DNA from: Sphingobacteriales bacterium
GTDB taxonomy: Bacteria; Bacteroidota; Bacteroidia; Chitinophagales; UBA2359
Direction of reading: 5' to 3'
NCBI GenBank assembly: GCA_016700115.1
Contig: CP064999.1
Span: 1,116,001 to 1,180,000, forward strand
Length of the DNA stretch: 64,000 nucleotides
The position numbers and the translations under genes were made by a program. Positions 9,507 to 20,086 of this stretch are shown piece after piece. Numbering within the stretch: the stretch's first letter is position 1; each line of letters opens with the position of its first letter. Below the pieces are notes generated by a model, which searched no databases, was not told the origin of the DNA, and saw nothing but the letters and a program-made list of their open reading frames with translations.

Positions 9507-11969
9507 ATGAAAGTGCGAAATACTTTGTTGATTACCTTTTTAATGATTTTGGTTTATGGTGGGGTAGAGGCACAAACGGTGTTTGGGCCGCAGCAGGTGA
9601 TAATACAAAGTAATACAGGAGGTCCAACTTCTGTATATGCTGCTGATTTAAACGGCGATGGGGATATTGACGTGTTATCGGCTTCCACACATGACCATAA
9701 AATAGCTTGGTATAGCAATGATGGAATGGGCAACTTTGGCATACAGCATATCATCTCTACTACTGCTGGTGGCGCAAGGTCTGTATATGCCGTTGATTTG
9801 GACGACGATGATGATATAGATGTGCTGTCGGCTTCTATATGGGATGATAAAATAGCCTGGTATGAAAACGATGGTGCAGGCAATTTTGGAATTGAGCAAA
9901 TCATCACTACCGCTGCCAATGGCGCATATTCTGTATATACTGCCGATTTGGATGGCGATGGAGATATAGACGTGCTGTCGGCTTCGCAACTTGACAATAA
10001 AATAGCCTGGTATGCCAATGATGGAATGGGCGTTTTTGGGGTAGAGCAAATCATCTCTACTTCTGCCATTTTAGCAGTTTCTGTATATGCAGCCGATTTG
10101 GATGGCGATGGGGATATAGATGTGTTGTCGGCTTCCCAAGGTGATGATAAAATAGCATGGTATGAAAACGATGGCTTGGGCAATTTTGGCGGGCAGATAA
10201 TCATCAGTACGGCTGCCTTTTATGCAGTTTCTGTATATGCTACCGATATAGATGGTGACGGCGATATAGACGTACTGTCGGCTTCCATACTGGATGATAA
10301 AATAGCATGGTATGAAAATGACGGCACAGGCAATTTTGGACCAGAGCAAACCATTACAACCACCAATGGAGTTTTACACGCTTTGTATGCCACTGATTTG
10401 GATGGCGATGGAGATATAGACGTGCTTTCGGCTTCTGTAGGGAATAATAAAATAGCTTGGTATGTAAACGATGGCAAAGGTAATTTTAGTCAAGAGCAAA
10501 TCATAACTACCGATGTCAATTACCCAACTTCTGTTTATGCCGCCGATTTGGACGACGATGGGGATATAGATGTGCTGTCGGCTTCCATACTGGATGATAA
10601 AATAGCTTGGCATGTAAACGACGGCGCAGGTAATTTCAGTGCTCGACAAATCAGTTCCATAGCTGCCAGTGACGCAAAGTCTGTTTTTGCCGCCGATTTG
10701 GATGGCGATGGGGATATAGATGTGATGTCGGCTTCCACAGGGGATAATAAAATAGCATGGTATGCCAATGATGGAATGGGCAACTTTGGCACTCAACACA
10801 TTATCTCCACTAATGCAAAAGGTGCAAAGTCTGTTTTTGCCGCCGATTTGGATGGCGATGGGGATATTGATGTGATGTCGGCTTCCGAAGGGGACAATAA
10901 AATAGCATGGTATGCCAATGATGGAATGGGCAACTTTGGCACTCAACACATTATTTCCACTGCTGGATATGGTTCAACTTCTGTTTTTGCCACCGATTTG
11001 GATGGTGATGGGGATATAGACATGATGTCAGCTTCGCAACTTGACGATAAAATAGACTGGTTTGAAAATGATGGCAGCGGCAACTTTGGCGCACAAAAAA
11101 TCATTACAACTGCTGCAAATGGCGCAAGGTCTGTATATGCCGCCGATTTGGACGGAGATGGGGATATAGATGTGTTGTCTGCTTCTTATGGTGACGATAA
11201 AATTGCATGGTACGAGAATGATGGTACTGGCAGTTTTGGATCACAGCAAATCATCTCCATTGTTGCTGAAGGTGCGACTTCAGTATTTGCAACTGATTTG
11301 GACGGTGATGGTGATAAAGATGTGCTGTCATTTTCCTCTGGAAATGGTCGAATAGCTTGGCATGCCAATGATGGAATGGGAAACTTTATATCCCAACAGA
11401 TTTTCGCCACTTACACCTATTATGCAGGAGGGTCTGTGTATGCTGCCGATTTAGACGACGATGGGGATTTAGACATCCTATCGGCTTCTGCAGGATACGC
11501 TAAAATAGCATGGTATGCCAATGATGGAATGGGCAACTTTGACACAGAACAAATCATTACGAACAATGCTTATGGTGCAAATTCTGTGTATGCCACCGAT
11601 TTGGACGGTGATGGGGATATAGATGTGCTGTCTTCTTCTTGGTATGATGACAAAATAGCCTCGTATGAAAACCTCTTAGAAACCATCAAACCGCCCTATA
11701 ATACTGCCAACAATACCCTACATTTGACACAAATACGCCCCAATCCGGTTTTACAAAAGACTATACTTACCTACTACAGCCATCACGTCACCCTAGTCAC
11801 CTTACAACTGTACGACTTAAACGGAAGACTGCTTCAAGCCCAATCTTTACAAGCAACTGTGGGCAACAACCAATGTGTCTTGGATATGACCCGCTATGCG
11901 CAAGGTTTGTATATCGTAGAACTGAACAACGGGGATGAGATGGTTACAGGAAAGGTGGTGAAGGAGTAG
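9507..11969 (+). CDS. FG-GAP/VCBS-repeat secreted protein with T9SS sorting domain (paralogue 3)
   Basis: The 820-residue protein has nearly the same signal peptide as the preceding gene (LMILVYGGVEAQTVFGPQQ shared exactly) and 14 FG-GAP/VCBS blades with DLDGDGDIDVLSAS loops. The type-A T9SS tail ends MVTGKVVKE. Blades here often read KIAWYANDGMGNFG, so repeats within this gene are more like each other than like those of its neighbour, which suggests repeat homogenisation within each gene. It lies 87 bp downstream of its paralogue on the same strand. Role: exported surface protein, ligand unknown. Confidence 0.9.
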   Translation: MKVRNTLLITFLMILVYGGVEAQTVFGPQQVIIQSNTGGPTSVYAADLNGDGDIDVLSASTHDHKIAWYSNDGMGNFGIQHIISTTAGGARSVYAVDLDDDDDIDVLSASIWDDKIAWYENDGAGNFGIEQIITTAANGAYSVYTADLDGDGDIDVLSASQLDNKIAWYANDGMGVFGVEQIISTSAILAVSVYAADLDGDGDIDVLSASQGDDKIAWYENDGLGNFGGQIIISTAAFYAVSVYATDIDGDGDIDVLSASILDDKIAWYENDGTGNFGPEQTITTTNGVLHALYATDLDGDGDIDVLSASVGNNKIAWYVNDGKGNFSQEQIITTDVNYPTSVYAADLDDDGDIDVLSASILDDKIAWHVNDGAGNFSARQISSIAASDAKSVFAADLDGDGDIDVMSASTGDNKIAWYANDGMGNFGTQHIISTNAKGAKSVFAADLDGDGDIDVMSASEGDNKIAWYANDGMGNFGTQHIISTAGYGSTSVFATDLDGDGDIDMMSASQLDDKIDWFENDGSGNFGAQKIITTAANGARSVYAADLDGDGDIDVLSASYGDDKIAWYENDGTGSFGSQQIISIVAEGATSVFATDLDGDGDKDVLSFSSGNGRIAWHANDGMGNFISQQIFATYTYYAGGSVYAADLDDDGDLDILSASAGYAKIAWYANDGMGNFDTEQIITNNAYGANSVYATDLDGDGDIDVLSSSWYDDKIASYENLLETIKPPYNTANNTLHLTQIRPNPVLQKTILTYYSHHVTLVTLQLYDLNGRLLQAQSLQATVGNNQCVLDMTRYAQGLYIVELNNGDEMVTGKVVKE

Positions 11970-12000
11970 GGGGGTGTGATTGACGATAGTTAGTCTTTTT

Positions 12001-12031
12001 CCCCTCCTAGGAGTGGCAAGGGGTGGGTTTT
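12001..12031. repeat. GC-rich intergenic motif resembling one at 62.1 kb
   Basis: The motif CCCCTCCTAGGAGTGGCAAG followed by GGGTGGG stands out from the surrounding AT-rich spacer. A diverged copy lies at 62101-62133 (CCTCTCCTCGAAAGGGCAAG followed by GGATGG). It is probably a small dispersed intergenic repeat. It also sits 25 bp after the stop of the preceding gene, so it could act in 3' end formation. Confidence 0.3.
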
Positions 12032-12104
12032 CTACTTTAAAAATTGACATTTTATGCCTTACGACTATTGAATCCATCACGTTTACACCAATAAATCTAC
12101 TGCT

Positions 12105-15100
12105 ATGAAACTTTCTCAACTTATCGCTCTTTGTGTTTTTCATATAATTTCTTCAGTTGGGTACATTGTACAAGCTCAGGGGGACTACGGGGCTGAAACG
12201 TTTATTATGCCCAAGATATATTCTCCCTCGGATATAAAACTGGCAGATATAGATGGGGATGATGATTTGGATATAGTGATATGTACCTTAGCTGACCATA
12301 AAGTGGTTTGGTATGAGAACTTGGGTTTGGGCATATTTAATCCTGAATATCATCTAATTGCTAATCAACTGTCATATATGCGTTTGGGTGTTGCAGATTT
12401 GGATAATGATGGTGACATGGACATTGTGGCAGGGTCTTATTCAACCAATAAAATCTGTTTATACCTGAACAATGGCACCGGTTATTTTAGTCCGCCAGTA
12501 ACAATAAGCGATTCGTTTCTTACCACCACAAGTATTTGTTTGTATGATTTAGATGGAAACGGAACGATTGATATTGTTGCCACTTCTTCTCTGGGAAATA
12601 AAGTTTCGTGGTTTCCAAATATTGGGGGGGGCAATTTTGGGAGTGAACAGGTTTTGACAACTAACGTAAATAATCCAATAAGATTGGATGTTATAGACAT
12701 GAATAACGATGGATTGACTGATATATTGGTAACCGGTTATTCTGATTCTAATATACAATTGTTTCTTAACATTGGTAGCACTACATACAGCTCTGCTCTT
12801 AATGTTGGTACGGTGTACGGTATTAGAGATTTTACAGTGTATGATTTAGACAATGATGGAGATTTAGACATTGCTGTGATTTATGAAATATCCTTGGGTG
12901 TAAATGTTATCAAAACTTATCGGAATAATGGAGCCTTTGTCCCATTGTTTTACCAAGGTTCATTTCCCATTTCAGGTGTTTCGCCCTATTCGATTGAAGT
13001 TGCAGATATTAATTCAGATGGATGGGCAGATTTGTTTTATTCGGCATCAAACAAAATTGCTTGGCTGCCAAGTTCAGGAGGGGTTTCCTTTGGCAGTGAT
13101 ATAACCGTTAGTACAGAAACTTATGCCGATAATTATAGAGAAATGTGCACATCAGACCTAAACAGCGATGGTTTTTTGGATATAATTGCAATATCACAAA
13201 CTGATTATTCTGCTTTTTGGTTTGCAAATAATGGGAGCGGTATTTTTAGTTTACCGAATTATGTGGTTGGGTTACCTGATTTTTCTTCCAGAGAAGTGCA
13301 AGTAATAGACATAGATGGAGATTGGATGAAAGATGTTGTTTCTGCAAATACAGGAAGTTTGGCATGGTTTAAAAACGACGGATCACCTGATTTCGGAGTT
13401 CCAAATCCTGTTGTTATTCTTACCGGAGCGGTATCGTTTTTTGCTGCCGATTTAGATAACGACGGAGATAACGATATTGCAAGTGTTGCGCAAACCAACA
13501 ATAATATAATGTGGAATGAAAATGATGGTTTGGGGAATTTCAGTCCCCCGCAGATCATTACTACATCTATTATTGGTCCAAACTATATAACTGTTGCAGA
13601 TATAGATAACAACGGCACAAATGATGTGTTATACTCCTCATCATCGGAAAAAAAAATAGCTTTCAACTTAAACAACGGAGCTGGTTCATTTTCTGCTCAA
13701 CAAGTGATAGATACGCTTTGTACCGGTGTGATCAAAGTTCTTGCCACTGATATTAACAATGATGGGTATTTAGATGTGATTGCCGGTACAGTTGTTTCAA
13801 CAACTTCTACCTCAACTATTTATTTGTATTTTAATGATGGTGCTAATAATTTTTCGCCCCCGCAATTTATAACATCTCCCAGTACGGGTTTTAGGGATAT
13901 GGATATGAATGATTTTAACAACGATGGTTATCTGGATCTATGTGTAGTCTATACCAATAAATTAGTTTGGTACAGCAACAACGGAAATGGCACTTTTGCA
14001 CCGGCTCAAATAATTTACATCCAATTATTTAATCAAGGTATATCTATCATTGACCTTGATCAAAATGGCACAAAAGATATTGTTATTGCTAATATTTATG
14101 GGCAACTGTTATGGTTTTCACATGAGGGTAACGGCAGTTTTGCATCCCCGGTATTTATTACTCCTACTATGTCAAATGTCAGGGATTTCTGTTTTGATGA
14201 TATTGATTATGATAATGACTTAGACTTGTTTGTTGCGAGAAGCTATATCCTTTCCTGGTTTAAAAATTTAGGATTAGCGATACAAACATACATCAACAAC
14301 GCCCCTTGCGTAAATGCAAGCAACGGCTCCATTTCTGTATTTGTAACGGCGCTGCAAAATGCTCCCTATACCTATCAATGGAGTTTAAACGGCGGAGCAG
14401 ATACCGGCAGCGGCGTTGCCGATACAGACAATTTCACCATTGACAACCTGGCTGCCGGCAATTACGACATAACGGTTACTAACGCAGCAGGCAGTGCGGC
14501 TTATACTTCCATTATTTTAGATGCCGTTCAGGGCAATGTGTTTGAGGTTCAGGGAATCGTTACCACAAACAGCTCTAATTCACTGCCAAACGGCTCTATA
14601 CAGATTACCTTATCGGGAGGGCAACCGCCATATCTGTTTCAATGGGAAGGGTTAGTTTCCGGAACCGGTGAAGCCGACGATTCTACATATACCCTTACAA
14701 ACTTGTTTGCGGGAACTTACGATATTTCCATTACGGACGCAACCAATAGTTTGATTCAATACACCGTTTCTCTGCTCGATGAAACAACTCCCCCGAATAC
14801 TTGCAGTTCTCCGCTCGATATAGTTATTTTAAACGATGCTTCAGGCTCGGTGGATGTTATAGAATACGAAGAGGCTAAACTGTTTTTTGTAGATTTAATA
14901 AACGCGCTGAATATCGGCATGGCCGACTCTCAAAGCAGGGTAGCGGTCATAGAATGGTCGCACGATACAACAGAAGTACGCATTCCTATGACCGGAAATT
15001 TAAGCGAATTGCAAGACTACGTTTCGTACAACCGGCTTTTTGAAGGAGGCACCAATCCCAATGCAGCCTTAACTTATGGAAAAGACTATTTGTCAGGTGT

Positions 15101-17282
15101 GTTAAGACCTTTCGCAACGCCTATTTTAATACTTTCTACCGATGCTTTTTCCTATCAGATAAGTTCCTCTCTGATTGCTTTGGCAGACGTTTACAAAGCA
15201 CAAGGCTATGTAATAATTACCATTGCTTTTGATGATGCTTTCAGCAATGATTATACCCGCAATATCCTCACCCAAACAGCGTCCTTGCCATTATTGGCAC
15301 CCGGCGCACCCGCTTATTCGCTGTTAGACAATACTTTGGCAAATAATATTGTGAACCTTTATGTTTGCCCTTCCGACCCGGGCAGCAGCAATTCGTACTA
15401 TTTTTCGCGCGATGGTGCCATTACGCTGACAGACATTACCCCAATAGGCGACTGTCCTAATCCCAACGGCGTTACGATTACTTACACGGTTGCCGCCCAA
15501 CAACAACTTGCCTTACCTGCCGGTACGCCCGTTACTTTTTATTTCAACAACCCCGCAATGTTTAGCTCAACTCCCATATTGACTACGCTTATTCCCTGTG
15601 CCATACCTGCCGGCGAATCGGAAACTTTCACCATTACCCTGCCGGTAACAACGCCTGCCAATATATGGGCAGTATTGAACGATAACGGAAGCCAATATCC
15701 TCCCGTCAGTTTTCCTATAACCGATATTTCCGAAAGCATTTACAGCAATAATATCGCCGATATTTCTGTCTGTACCGGCGATTATCCCGTTTTGTCGGCA
15801 CATCTATATACGACCACACCGCAACCGGTATGCGGCAACACCGTTTTTTATGTAGCAGATGTTTGCAATATCGGTAATGCCGATGCGGTGGATGTGGTGG
15901 TAGCGAATCAAGTTCCGGCAGGTTTCGTTCTTGTTGCGGAAAATCCATTTCTTAATAACTGTGCAACGCAAAGCATCAATGCTGCGGGAAGCTACCTTAT
16001 TCCTGCCGGCTGTTGCCTGTCAATTGTTTACCAATATGAAGTGTCGGGTGCCGACAACGGTTTTTATAATGACCAGGACGTGTTGCTATGGGGTCCGTCC
16101 GGACAAACTTACCTTAATTTTGACGGCGCAACTACCTCTTCGGAAGATGTAACCGTCAATGGGGATATCAACTGTCCTTCAGATATTGTGTTGTTTGAAA
16201 AGTCGGTATCGGTTACCGATATATGCGAGGAAGGTTTCTTAACCTATACCTTTAGTATTCACAACCAAACCAATGTAGCACTACTTGGTGTTCAATTTGC
16301 CGATATATTGCCCCCGCCTTGTATTTGGGCAGCCGAACCTTACCAACTTAGTGGGTTAAGCATAGGGCAAACCACCATTGCCGGTACTCAATCTGCTGTG
16401 TTTAACATAGCATATATTCAACCAAATACGGTTGCAACGTTCAGCTTAGACGTATATTTGAACAATTGGGCAAATACAGGCAGCCTGTCCAACACTGCTA
16501 CGCTTGCAGGGTTGCCAGTTTTTGCAAACGGTAACGGTGCCGCCCTCGCCGCCCAATCGCCGGATGTTGCCGTAACGGCACTACCGGTCATACTTACGCA
16601 ACCGAATGTGTATATAACCTCCTGTCAACAGGCCCATCTTACTGCCACCGTTACCGGAAGCGAATCCATTAACTGGGTAAGTGCCGGAGACGGATATTTT
16701 ACCAACCCTCATGCACCGCAAACCACCTATATTCCCGGCTCTGCCGACACCATTCAAGGTATTATACCCATCAGCATCACTGTTTTGAACGATTGCGGAG
16801 AAACCGGCAGAACAATCCATCTGCATATTGATCCCCCTCCTGTTTGCAACGACTTCGATTGCAGTACAACCGACACCCTTAATGCCGAAACCTGCCTTTG
16901 CGAATTTACTTCCGTTCCCTTGCCCGATTGCGACGATAACAATGACTTAACAACCGATACCTACAACCTTCAAACCTGTGTTTGCGAACATACGCAACCC
17001 TTGCCGGTGATGTTGTTGCCCAATGCTTTCAGCCCTAACGGGGATAACGGAAACGACTTCTTTCAAGCTGTTTCCAATTATGCCGTTACCGAATTTTATT
17101 TGGCGGTTTACAACCGTTGGGGGCAAAAAGTATTTGAATCTACCGATATAGACCAAAGCTGGAACGGTACTTACCAAGACAGGCAAGCACCCATAGGCGT
17201 TTATGTTTGGTTTGTCAATTACCGTTTTACCGGCGATGTCCAACCAAGAGAAGCAAAAGGCAATGTAACTTTAATAAGATAA
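12105..17282 (+). CDS. Large FG-GAP/VCBS protein with von Willebrand A domain and CHU_C gliding-type C-terminus
   Basis: The 1,725-residue protein has a signal peptide ending near SVGYIVQAQG. Residues about 25-720 are diverged FG-GAP/VCBS blades with DLDNDGDMDI and DIDGDDDLDI loops. Two SprB-like repeats follow (about 725-895, e.g. GSISVFVTALQNAPYTYQW). A von Willebrand A domain spans about 900-1090 with an intact MIDAS DASGS at residues 911-915. Several DUF11-like and conserved-repeat beta domains come next, then a C-terminal CHU_C domain from about residue 1635 (LLPNAFSPNGDNGNDFF...YNRWGQKVFES). The CHU_C tail is a type-B T9SS signal, unlike the type-A tails of the three preceding genes. 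The protein is probably a surface adhesin; MIDAS and propeller calcium loops suggest metal-dependent binding. The start codon is the first ATG before the signal peptide. Confidence 0.88.
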   Translation: MKLSQLIALCVFHIISSVGYIVQAQGDYGAETFIMPKIYSPSDIKLADIDGDDDLDIVICTLADHKVVWYENLGLGIFNPEYHLIANQLSYMRLGVADLDNDGDMDIVAGSYSTNKICLYLNNGTGYFSPPVTISDSFLTTTSICLYDLDGNGTIDIVATSSLGNKVSWFPNIGGGNFGSEQVLTTNVNNPIRLDVIDMNNDGLTDILVTGYSDSNIQLFLNIGSTTYSSALNVGTVYGIRDFTVYDLDNDGDLDIAVIYEISLGVNVIKTYRNNGAFVPLFYQGSFPISGVSPYSIEVADINSDGWADLFYSASNKIAWLPSSGGVSFGSDITVSTETYADNYREMCTSDLNSDGFLDIIAISQTDYSAFWFANNGSGIFSLPNYVVGLPDFSSREVQVIDIDGDWMKDVVSANTGSLAWFKNDGSPDFGVPNPVVILTGAVSFFAADLDNDGDNDIASVAQTNNNIMWNENDGLGNFSPPQIITTSIIGPNYITVADIDNNGTNDVLYSSSSEKKIAFNLNNGAGSFSAQQVIDTLCTGVIKVLATDINNDGYLDVIAGTVVSTTSTSTIYLYFNDGANNFSPPQFITSPSTGFRDMDMNDFNNDGYLDLCVVYTNKLVWYSNNGNGTFAPAQIIYIQLFNQGISIIDLDQNGTKDIVIANIYGQLLWFSHEGNGSFASPVFITPTMSNVRDFCFDDIDYDNDLDLFVARSYILSWFKNLGLAIQTYINNAPCVNASNGSISVFVTALQNAPYTYQWSLNGGADTGSGVADTDNFTIDNLAAGNYDITVTNAAGSAAYTSIILDAVQGNVFEVQGIVTTNSSNSLPNGSIQITLSGGQPPYLFQWEGLVSGTGEADDSTYTLTNLFAGTYDISITDATNSLIQYTVSLLDETTPPNTCSSPLDIVILNDASGSVDVIEYEEAKLFFVDLINALNIGMADSQSRVAVIEWSHDTTEVRIPMTGNLSELQDYVSYNRLFEGGTNPNAALTYGKDYLSGVLRPFATPILILSTDAFSYQISSSLIALADVYKAQGYVIITIAFDDAFSNDYTRNILTQTASLPLLAPGAPAYSLLDNTLANNIVNLYVCPSDPGSSNSYYFSRDGAITLTDITPIGDCPNPNGVTITYTVAAQQQLALPAGTPVTFYFNNPAMFSSTPILTTLIPCAIPAGESETFTITLPVTTPANIWAVLNDNGSQYPPVSFPITDISESIYSNNIADISVCTGDYPVLSAHLYTTTPQPVCGNTVFYVADVCNIGNADAVDVVVANQVPAGFVLVAENPFLNNCATQSINAAGSYLIPAGCCLSIVYQYEVSGADNGFYNDQDVLLWGPSGQTYLNFDGATTSSEDVTVNGDINCPSDIVLFEKSVSVTDICEEGFLTYTFSIHNQTNVALLGVQFADILPPPCIWAAEPYQLSGLSIGQTTIAGTQSAVFNIAYIQPNTVATFSLDVYLNNWANTGSLSNTATLAGLPVFANGNGAALAAQSPDVAVTALPVILTQPNVYITSCQQAHLTATVTGSESINWVSAGDGYFTNPHAPQTTYIPGSADTIQGIIPISITVLNDCGETGRTIHLHIDPPPVCNDFDCSTTDTLNAETCLCEFTSVPLPDCDDNNDLTTDTYNLQTCVCEHTQPLPVMLLPNAFSPNGDNGNDFFQAVSNYAVTEFYLAVYNRWGQKVFESTDIDQSWNGTYQDRQAPIGVYVWFVNYRFTGDVQPREAKGNVTLIR

Positions 17283-17398
17283 ATGTCTATAGACTAAATA
17301 CATGAGACGAAAGACGTAAGAGATAAGGCAGGAGATATATGACATAATACCAATTATTGTTTAACCTGTAACTCCGAAAGATTTAGGCAATAGGGTTA

Positions 17399-18726
17399 TC
17401 AATTTGTTTGGTTATATGGGCTGTTTTCTTGAGTATTTCGATGATTTCCCACTGCTGATTTATGTTTAATGCCTAAATAGTGGATAAACAGAGGAGTATA
17501 TCTTCTGAAGAGTTGATAGTAATAAATAGATGCCAAAAAGTTAACAAACATCCATGTTTCCATTTCTGTACCTCCTCTCATATAAGTGCGTTCAGCATGT
17601 AAAATGTTTTTAAACACATCAAAGAGTTGTTCAATGTGGGTACGGGTTTTGTGTTGTTGGTAAATCTGTTCAGGTTGCCGGTCGGCGGCAAGGTTAGTCA
17701 GCAAAGCCAAAGTGCCAAAAGTATCTTGCTTTAGATAAAAAGCGTTCAAGCTATACCCCTCTGTCTGGATTTCTATTCTTCGGATAAAGTCTTGTTTTTC
17801 GGCGGCTTTAAGGTAGTCATTAATAAATAAGATGACTCGTTTATGGTCTGGTTGTTGGATGGTGTAGTACCAAACCGGCTGTTCTTTATACATAAAATAC
17901 CGAAGTTGCCTGCCATGGTTGGCGTGCAAGACTCTATAGTCTATAAGGTTTGAGTTTCTCTCAACGGCAGTAGGTGCTTCCATTGTGCCTGGTCAAGATA
18001 ATCAATGTTTTTTTGAGCGCAAAAGCCTTTGCCGGCAACGATGGTAACCTGTTGAAGTCCGCTTTTCAGAATGTTTAATTTCATGGCAGAAACATCCGGC
18101 ACATTACCAGGCAGAAGGCGATAATAAACAGGCAGGGACAAATCGGTGGAAAACATGAAAAACAAGTTCACCTATAGGTCAAAACTTCGCAGGCTATTAT
18201 AACACCTAGTTGTGCTAAGTCTAAATCGTCAGAAAATGAAGTGCTGTGTGTAACATCTAACAAAACAAAACTATTGCCTGCCATGAGGGTTTTTTGAGGC
18301 AGTAAACTATCTGCTCCTTTTGTGAGCCAACCGAACGTAATAGGACAGTAATCTTCTTATCACTTAATCAAGATCCCGGCAGTAATTCCGATAGATAGAA
18401 CTGTTCATAATGCAAGGGCATGTTTTTTAAGGGAGCGTGATACAATAAGCGAAAGATAGATAATGAAAACAGTTCCTTATGCCAATTCGGAAAGTGCGAT
18501 TGGAGTGCCTGTAAAATACGGTTGTGCTTTTGGTAAAGATAATGAGAGGCTCCGTATTCTTTAACACTGATATTTTTTGCTTGCATTGGGCGTTTGCCAG
18601 AACATCGAGGGATTGCGGAAAACTGAAAAATATACAAATCGAAAGAGCTTGCAAAACCACAACCTCAACCCGAATAGAAACATTTTTTTGAAACAACCCT
18701 GCTTTGCCCTGTTTGGAGTATTCCAT
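17399..18726 (-). pseudogene. Decayed IS4-superfamily DDE transposase
   Basis: Transposase sequence is spread over at least three minus-strand frames. The N-terminal part (about 18637-18368) has YGASHYLYQKHNRILQALQ. The first catalytic aspartate region lies in the gap between longer frames (FVLLDVTHSTSFSDDLDLAQ, about 18280-18220). The middle part is at 18171-17941 and the C-terminal part at 17983-17399, with the glutamate region HIEQLFDVFKNIL. The second catalytic aspartate appears lost: the sequence reads VAGKGF where the related transposase at 21.9 kb has VADKGL. Multiple frameshifts plus this substitution indicate a dead element. I could not find terminal inverted repeats. It separates the VCBS cluster from the permease gene. 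Confidence 0.75.
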
Positions 18727-18788
18727 TTTGGGCGATGATGTAATATTTGAGCTTTACAACGAACTAATAGCTGAAACAAAGTGCTGAC

Positions 18789-20024
18789 ATGAGTTTGCTC
18801 GACACCATATTACTCGCTCTCAATGCCATTCGAGGTAATTTGCTCAGAACAGCTCTGACTTGTCTGATTATTGCATTTGGCATCATGGCTTTGGTTGGCA
18901 TTTTAACTGCAGTAGATGGTATTCAGGCCTCTTTGAGCAGCAATTTTGCCACAATGGGTGCAAATAATTTCGACATCAGAAAAAAAGGAACCGGCATACA
19001 GGTTGGCAGAAGAGGACGACGACCAAAAGAGTTCAAACCCATTACCATTACTCAGGCATTAGACTTTAAAGAGCGCTTTAACTATCCGGTTACTGTTTCC
19101 TTGTCTATGAATGCAGCTTTTGCTGCAACGGTAAAATACCAATCTGAAAAAACCAATCCCAACATCAGTGTAACCGGAGGAGATGCCAACTATTTATCAG
19201 TGGCCGGATTGAGCCTAATTGACGGGCGAAACTTTACCGAACCGGAAGTTCAAAGCGGCCGCAACCTCATTATTTTGGGCAATGGCTTGGCCCTGAAGTT
19301 GTTTAAAAAAACCTCAAATGCCATTGATAAAATAGTATCGGTTGAAAACCGAAAATACCGAGTGGTGGGCGTGTTGGAAGAAAAAGGATCCAGCAGTATT
19401 TTCAGCAGCGACAATGTGGTAATAATTCCGGTTATGAATGCCCGGCAGGAGTTTGCAACATCCGAAAGCACCTATGTTATTACGGTTAGTGTAAACAACG
19501 CTTATCAAATAGAAGAAGCCATTGCCGAAGCCTCCGGTTTGATGAGAAGTATCAGAAAACTCAGGGCAGGAGACGAAGAAGATTTTGATGTGTCAAAAAG
19601 CGATAAACTTGCGAGCATTCTCATCGAACAGTCAGAATACATTACCACTGCAGCCACTATTATCGGAATCATTACTTTGTTGGGTGGTGCTGTAGGATTG
19701 ATGAACATCATGTTGGTGTCCGTTGCTGAGCGAATCAGGGAAATCGGCATCAGCAAAGCAATTGGAGCTAAACGGCAAACAATTGTTACCCAGTTTTTGG
19801 TAGAGGCAATTGTTATTTGTCAGATAGGCGGATTATTAGGAGTTGTGTTTGGAATTTTTGTGGGCAACGGTGTATCTTTACTTATCAAAGGGCCCTTTAT
19901 CGTTCCCTGGTTCTGGATGGCCGGTGGAATTGTTATCTGTTTTATTGTAGGTATTGTTTCTGGGTTATATCCGGCCATAAAAGCAGCAAGTGTAGATCCG
20001 ATTGAGGCTTTGAGATATGAATAA
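18789..20024 (+). CDS. MacB-type ABC transporter permease (FtsX/MacB_PCD)
   Basis: The 411-residue integral membrane protein has one N-terminal transmembrane helix (residues about 20-45), a periplasmic MacB core domain (about 50-280, with VTGGDANYLSVAGLSLIDGR) and three C-terminal helices of the FtsX domain (about 285-400, with GLMNIMLVSVAERIREIGI and PAIKAASVDPIEALRYE). This is the permease half of a MacB/LolCE-like mechanotransmission transporter that exports lipoproteins, peptides or drugs with energy from a separate ATPase. No ATPase gene is adjacent, so it must pair with one encoded elsewhere. The DinB-like gene follows after 62 bp. Confidence 0.9.
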   Translation: MSLLDTILLALNAIRGNLLRTALTCLIIAFGIMALVGILTAVDGIQASLSSNFATMGANNFDIRKKGTGIQVGRRGRRPKEFKPITITQALDFKERFNYPVTVSLSMNAAFAATVKYQSEKTNPNISVTGGDANYLSVAGLSLIDGRNFTEPEVQSGRNLIILGNGLALKLFKKTSNAIDKIVSVENRKYRVVGVLEEKGSSSIFSSDNVVIIPVMNARQEFATSESTYVITVSVNNAYQIEEAIAEASGLMRSIRKLRAGDEEDFDVSKSDKLASILIEQSEYITTAATIIGIITLLGGAVGLMNIMLVSVAERIREIGISKAIGAKRQTIVTQFLVEAIVICQIGGLLGVVFGIFVGNGVSLLIKGPFIVPWFWMAGGIVICFIVGIVSGLYPAIKAASVDPIEALRYE

Positions 20025-20086
20025 AACGCTGTTTCTTTGGCCTTGTTTTCCCAGTTTCACAAATCACCGATAAACAACTTAAATAC

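Noticed and set aside
9554..10949. Long minus-strand frames inside the VCBS genes
   Set aside because: They are antisense readings of repeated calcium-loop codons and mirror the repeat period; the plus-strand proteins have signal peptides and sorting tails.
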